64,000 nucleotides of DNA from Fuerstiella marisgermanici (GTDB lineage Bacteria; Planctomycetota; Planctomycetia; Planctomycetales; Planctomycetaceae): assembly GCF_001983935.1 (NCBI RefSeq), contig NZ_CP017641.1, positions 4,216,001 to 4,280,000 on the forward strand, given 5' to 3'. The notes under the pieces are model-generated. The model saw only the letters and a list, made by a program, of their open reading frames with translations, was not told the origin of the DNA and ran no database searches. A program made the translations under genes and the position numbers. Numbering within the stretch: the first letter of the stretch is position 1; each line of letters opens with the position of its first letter. Below, piece by piece: positions 63,422 through 64,000 of this stretch.

Positions 63422-64000
63422 ATGCCCTGCACGTTTATTGGCTGTCAGCCGATCTACAAATCAAATCTGGATGTTGCGGCGTACGAAATCCTGTATCGCA
63501 GCGGCACCGATAACGCAGCTTCGTTTGCTGATGGCGACCAGGCCACTGCCGAATTGATTCTCAACACGTTCACCGACATCGGGCTGGACCAGGTTGTGGG
63601 TGAACATCCGGCGTTCATCAACGTCACGCGTAAATTCATCCTCGATCACCACGCGTACACACTGCCCAAAGAACGAGTGGTCCTTGAAGTCCTGGAAGAC
63701 ATTCAGCCGGAACCGGAAATTCTGGAAGCGTTACAGGGACTGTCCGAAAGCGGCTACACGATCGCATTGGACGACTTCGTCTACGCTCCGCACATGCAGC
63801 CTTTGGTCGACCTGGCCAACATTATTAAGGTCGAACTGCCCGCCATTGACGCTGCCGAATTGCCGCGACACGTGGAACTATTAAGACACAGCAACGCTCA
63901 ACTGCTGGCTGAAAAAATCGAAACACACGAAGAATTCGAACGCTGCCGCGAGCTTGGTTTCGACCTATATCAGGGCTACTTTCTTAGCAAACCGAATGTC
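63422..64000 (+). CDS. EAL-HDOD (YuxH-type) signalling protein, 3' partial
   Basis: The ATG at 63422 starts a protein that runs off the right edge after 193 residues. MPCTFIGCQPIYKSNLDVAA continues as YEILYRS, the opening of YuxH-type EAL domains, in which the catalytic EAL signature is degenerate (YEILYR). EVLED, IALDDFVYAP, IIKVELPAID, LAEKIETHEEFERC and LYQGYFLSKP follow in order. Such domains usually no longer degrade cyclic di-GMP and act as signalling scaffolds, with an HDOD domain expected beyond the window. Its gene follows FmdB by 267 bases. Confidence 0.88.
   Translation, partial: MPCTFIGCQPIYKSNLDVAAYEILYRSGTDNAASFADGDQATAELILNTFTDIGLDQVVGEHPAFINVTRKFILDHHAYTLPKERVVLEVLEDIQPEPEILEALQGLSESGYTIALDDFVYAPHMQPLVDLANIIKVELPAIDAAELPRHVELLRHSNAQLLAEKIETHEEFERCRELGFDLYQGYFLSKPNV

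Noticed and set aside
1-64000. tRNA, rRNA, CRISPR, IS element, prophage
   Set aside because: No cloverleaf sequence, regularly spaced repeats, transposase, integrase or phage gene was seen on either strand by reading; a dedicated tRNA and CRISPR search would settle it.

Overview
The window looks like chromosomal DNA of a planctomycete of the order Planctomycetales, perhaps a marine lineage near Fuerstiella; the genus is a guess. The signs are a prepilin-like DUF1559 protein, several FG-GAP/UnbV (CRTAC1-type) secreted proteins, a surface protein with an LEPR-like N-terminus (LEDRMMLAGN), DUF4832 and Tat-exported sugar isomerase-like proteins, a membrane protein ending in NPYQPP, and paralogous groEL genes. 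I saw no rRNA, tRNA, CRISPR array, insertion sequence, integrase or phage gene.

Bases 1-14,470 are dominated by extracytoplasmic proteins. A 5'-truncated CRTAC1-type gene is interrupted by one in-frame TGA that is followed by a good bacterial SECIS-like hairpin, so it is probably a selenoprotein. It converges on a TPR-CRTAC1 gene. After a gene-poor spacer and a DUF1559 gene, a minus-strand run encodes (in transcription order) a polytopic membrane protein, a one-TM cytochrome-oxidase-subunit-II-like protein that has lost most CuA ligands, a beta-helix lipoprotein, an Sco-CRTAC1 fusion lipoprotein, a small lipoprotein, a TPR protein and a second polytopic membrane protein.

Bases 14,900-25,860 are mostly plus-strand housekeeping and accessory genes: a sugar isomerase-like TIM barrel, a DUF4832 protein, a YfgM-like TPR protein coupled to an RluD-type pseudouridine synthase, a fumarylacetoacetate-hydrolase-family enzyme, a HAD phosphatase, a universal stress protein on the minus strand, an Arg-rich micro-ORF, a HEAT-like protein and asparagine synthetase. 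Bases 25,866-30,849 form a tight minus-strand operon: N-formylglutamate-amidohydrolase-like, DUF1704/QEGLA metalloprotease (MATCAP relative), GshB-like ATP-grasp ligase, and a diadenylate cyclase fused to YbbR. The first three genes overlap by 4 bases each. A ligase and a carboxypeptidase-like enzyme in one translationally coupled unit is the most suggestive uncharacterised system here.

Bases 31,360-37,220 hold a stress/envelope cassette: DUF892, CsbD, PRC-barrel, a Rho-N-domain small protein, a diheme cytochrome c peroxidase-like protein, a 44-residue Cys-rich protein, a five-BON protein and an Arg/Tyr/Asn-rich secreted protein. Then come a Uma2-family gene and thrS (with a large insertion), a 1,275-residue surface protein with Calx-beta repeats and a C-terminal cyclophilin domain, a TolB-like beta-propeller protein, another sugar isomerase-like protein, a halogenase-like flavoprotein, a DUF3352-like secreted protein and gltX.

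From 53,690 two nucleotide-sugar enzymes (UDP-glucuronate decarboxylase-like and UDP-glucuronate 4-epimerase-like) flank a small membrane protein. The window closes with a chaperone block, groEL-groES-groEL2-dnaJ-grpE, an FmdB-like zinc-ribbon gene and the start of an EAL-HDOD protein that runs off the right edge. Clear intrinsic terminators follow the DUF3352-like gene and groEL2.
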